39,034 nt of DNA, from assembly GCA_020723505.1 (NCBI GenBank), contig DYIT01000034.1:1-39034 (forward strand), written 5' to 3'. The DNA comes from Candidatus Kuenenia stuttgartensis. GTDB lineage: Bacteria; Planctomycetota; JAKEIC01; DYIT01. A model generated the notes under the pieces. That model was not told the origin of the DNA and did no database searches. It worked only from the letters and a program-made list of their open reading frames with translations. Of the stretch, positions 38,709 to 39,034 are shown piece by piece. The position numbers and the translations under genes were made by a program. Every line of letters starts with the position of its first letter. The first letter of the stretch is position 1.

Positions 38709-39034
38709 TTTTCGCGCAGTGGTAACGTCGTGACCGCAATGTATCCCATGCGGAATGGGTCCGGGCGGCGTGCGGCGGCCTTTCCGCAACATCCTGCCTC
38801 CATTGAATTTCCACAAGCGTGCGGCGCCATGTCATGCGCGCGCCGGGCACCGGATTTGCATGCTTGTAGTCGCTTCGTCCTTTTTTCATTGTAGAAACTG
38901 AAAGGATTTCTTGCGTACATGAGTGTATCTCATGGATAGGCTGTCAGTTTAGGCTATTTTTCTTAGTTCCGACTTCCCGCGCGCGGAGCCCTGAAGGACA
39001 CGCGAAGCGCGTTCCTTCGGGGCGGAGCGCGTGA
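38709..39034. other. Intergenic region after phosphofructokinase
   Basis: 326 bases with no supported gene. They contain small inverted repeats CCGCA/TGCGG (about 38733-38752) and CATGAG/CTCATG (38918-38934), and an AT-rich part after 38880 that could be promoter DNA for a gene beyond the edge. The final 50 bases form a strong hairpin, listed separately. Confidence 0.4.
38988..39023. repeat. Long hairpin at the window edge, related to the second fixed hairpin
   Basis: GCCCTGAAGGA (38988-38998) plus ACGCG pairs with CGCGT plus TCCTTCGGGGC (to 39023), with one bulged base and one G-U, loop AAG. The inner ACGCG-AAG-CGCGT is close to the reverse complement of the CACGCGC-TTC-GCGCGTG hairpin of the repeat family. 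It may be a reverse-orientation relative or the end of a copy cut by the window edge. Confidence 0.45.

Overview
The window looks like about 39 kb of chromosome from a high-GC, Gram-negative-type uncultured bacterium. Several protein styles recall Planctomycetota or a neighbouring lineage: exported lipoproteins with an HEXXH domain and 'NxKWxxPxxx' repeats, large exported proteins of unknown function, small zinc-ribbon proteins, an FHA-fronted sigma-54 activator, and a pilin-like C-terminal domain on a long exported protein. It also carries mevalonate-pathway genes beside uppS, and a complete TonB2-type energy-transduction operon, which implies an outer membrane. The taxonomic guess is an inference from gene content only.

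Layout. 1-3.9 kb (minus strand): a partial exported HEAT-like protein, then an FHA-GAF-AAA+-Fis sigma-54 activator translationally coupled to a HAD phosphatase. 4.0-6.0 kb (plus): ECF sigma factor, zinc-finger anti-sigma factor and a membrane protein, all with ATGA overlaps. 6.3-12.1 kb (plus): HEXXH lipoprotein, mannose-1-phosphate guanylyltransferase, hotdog thioesterase, an exported protein with twelve CxxC motifs, a nitroreductase and a YgbA/NOSP-family protein. 12.4-13.5 kb: Thi4 thiazole synthase and a truncated PP-loop gene in a repeat-rich patch. 13.7-17.9 kb: divergent kelch-type lipoprotein and a large Ig-like/carboxypeptidase-regulatory-like exported protein. 18.1-22.9 kb: four-zinc-ribbon protein (minus), an exported protein with a pilin-like tail, a class I aminotransferase and a small zinc-ribbon protein. 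23.0-27.2 kb: uppS, fni, mvaA and mevalonate kinase. 27.3-28.9 kb (minus): a MEMO1-AMMECR1 fusion with a lipoprotein signal. 29.1-34.6 kb (minus): DUF3450 protein, TtpC-like ExbB, ExbB, ExbD, TonB and TPR protein. 35.1-38.7 kb (plus): dodecin, nucleoside deaminase, GNAT acetyltransferase, YkvA-like protein and 6-phosphofructokinase.

The most unusual non-coding signal is an interspersed repeat family, six copies here (about 1158, 11702, 13573, 17918, 35357 and 37108). It is built around a 16-21 bp hairpin whose arms co-vary between copies. Four copies are followed at once by a second hairpin of fixed sequence (CACGCGCTTCGCGCGTG), and at least two copies also share a tail of equal length. The copies lie at gene 3' ends and two supply the stop codon of the adjacent gene. 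They could be terminators, a small mobilised element, or both.

Among proteins, the exported 12 x CxxC protein (an internal duplication), the lipoprotein-type MEMO1-AMMECR1 fusion and the exported protein with an embedded pilin-like segment are the best candidates for undescribed biology. No tRNA, rRNA, CRISPR array, transposase or phage gene was seen.
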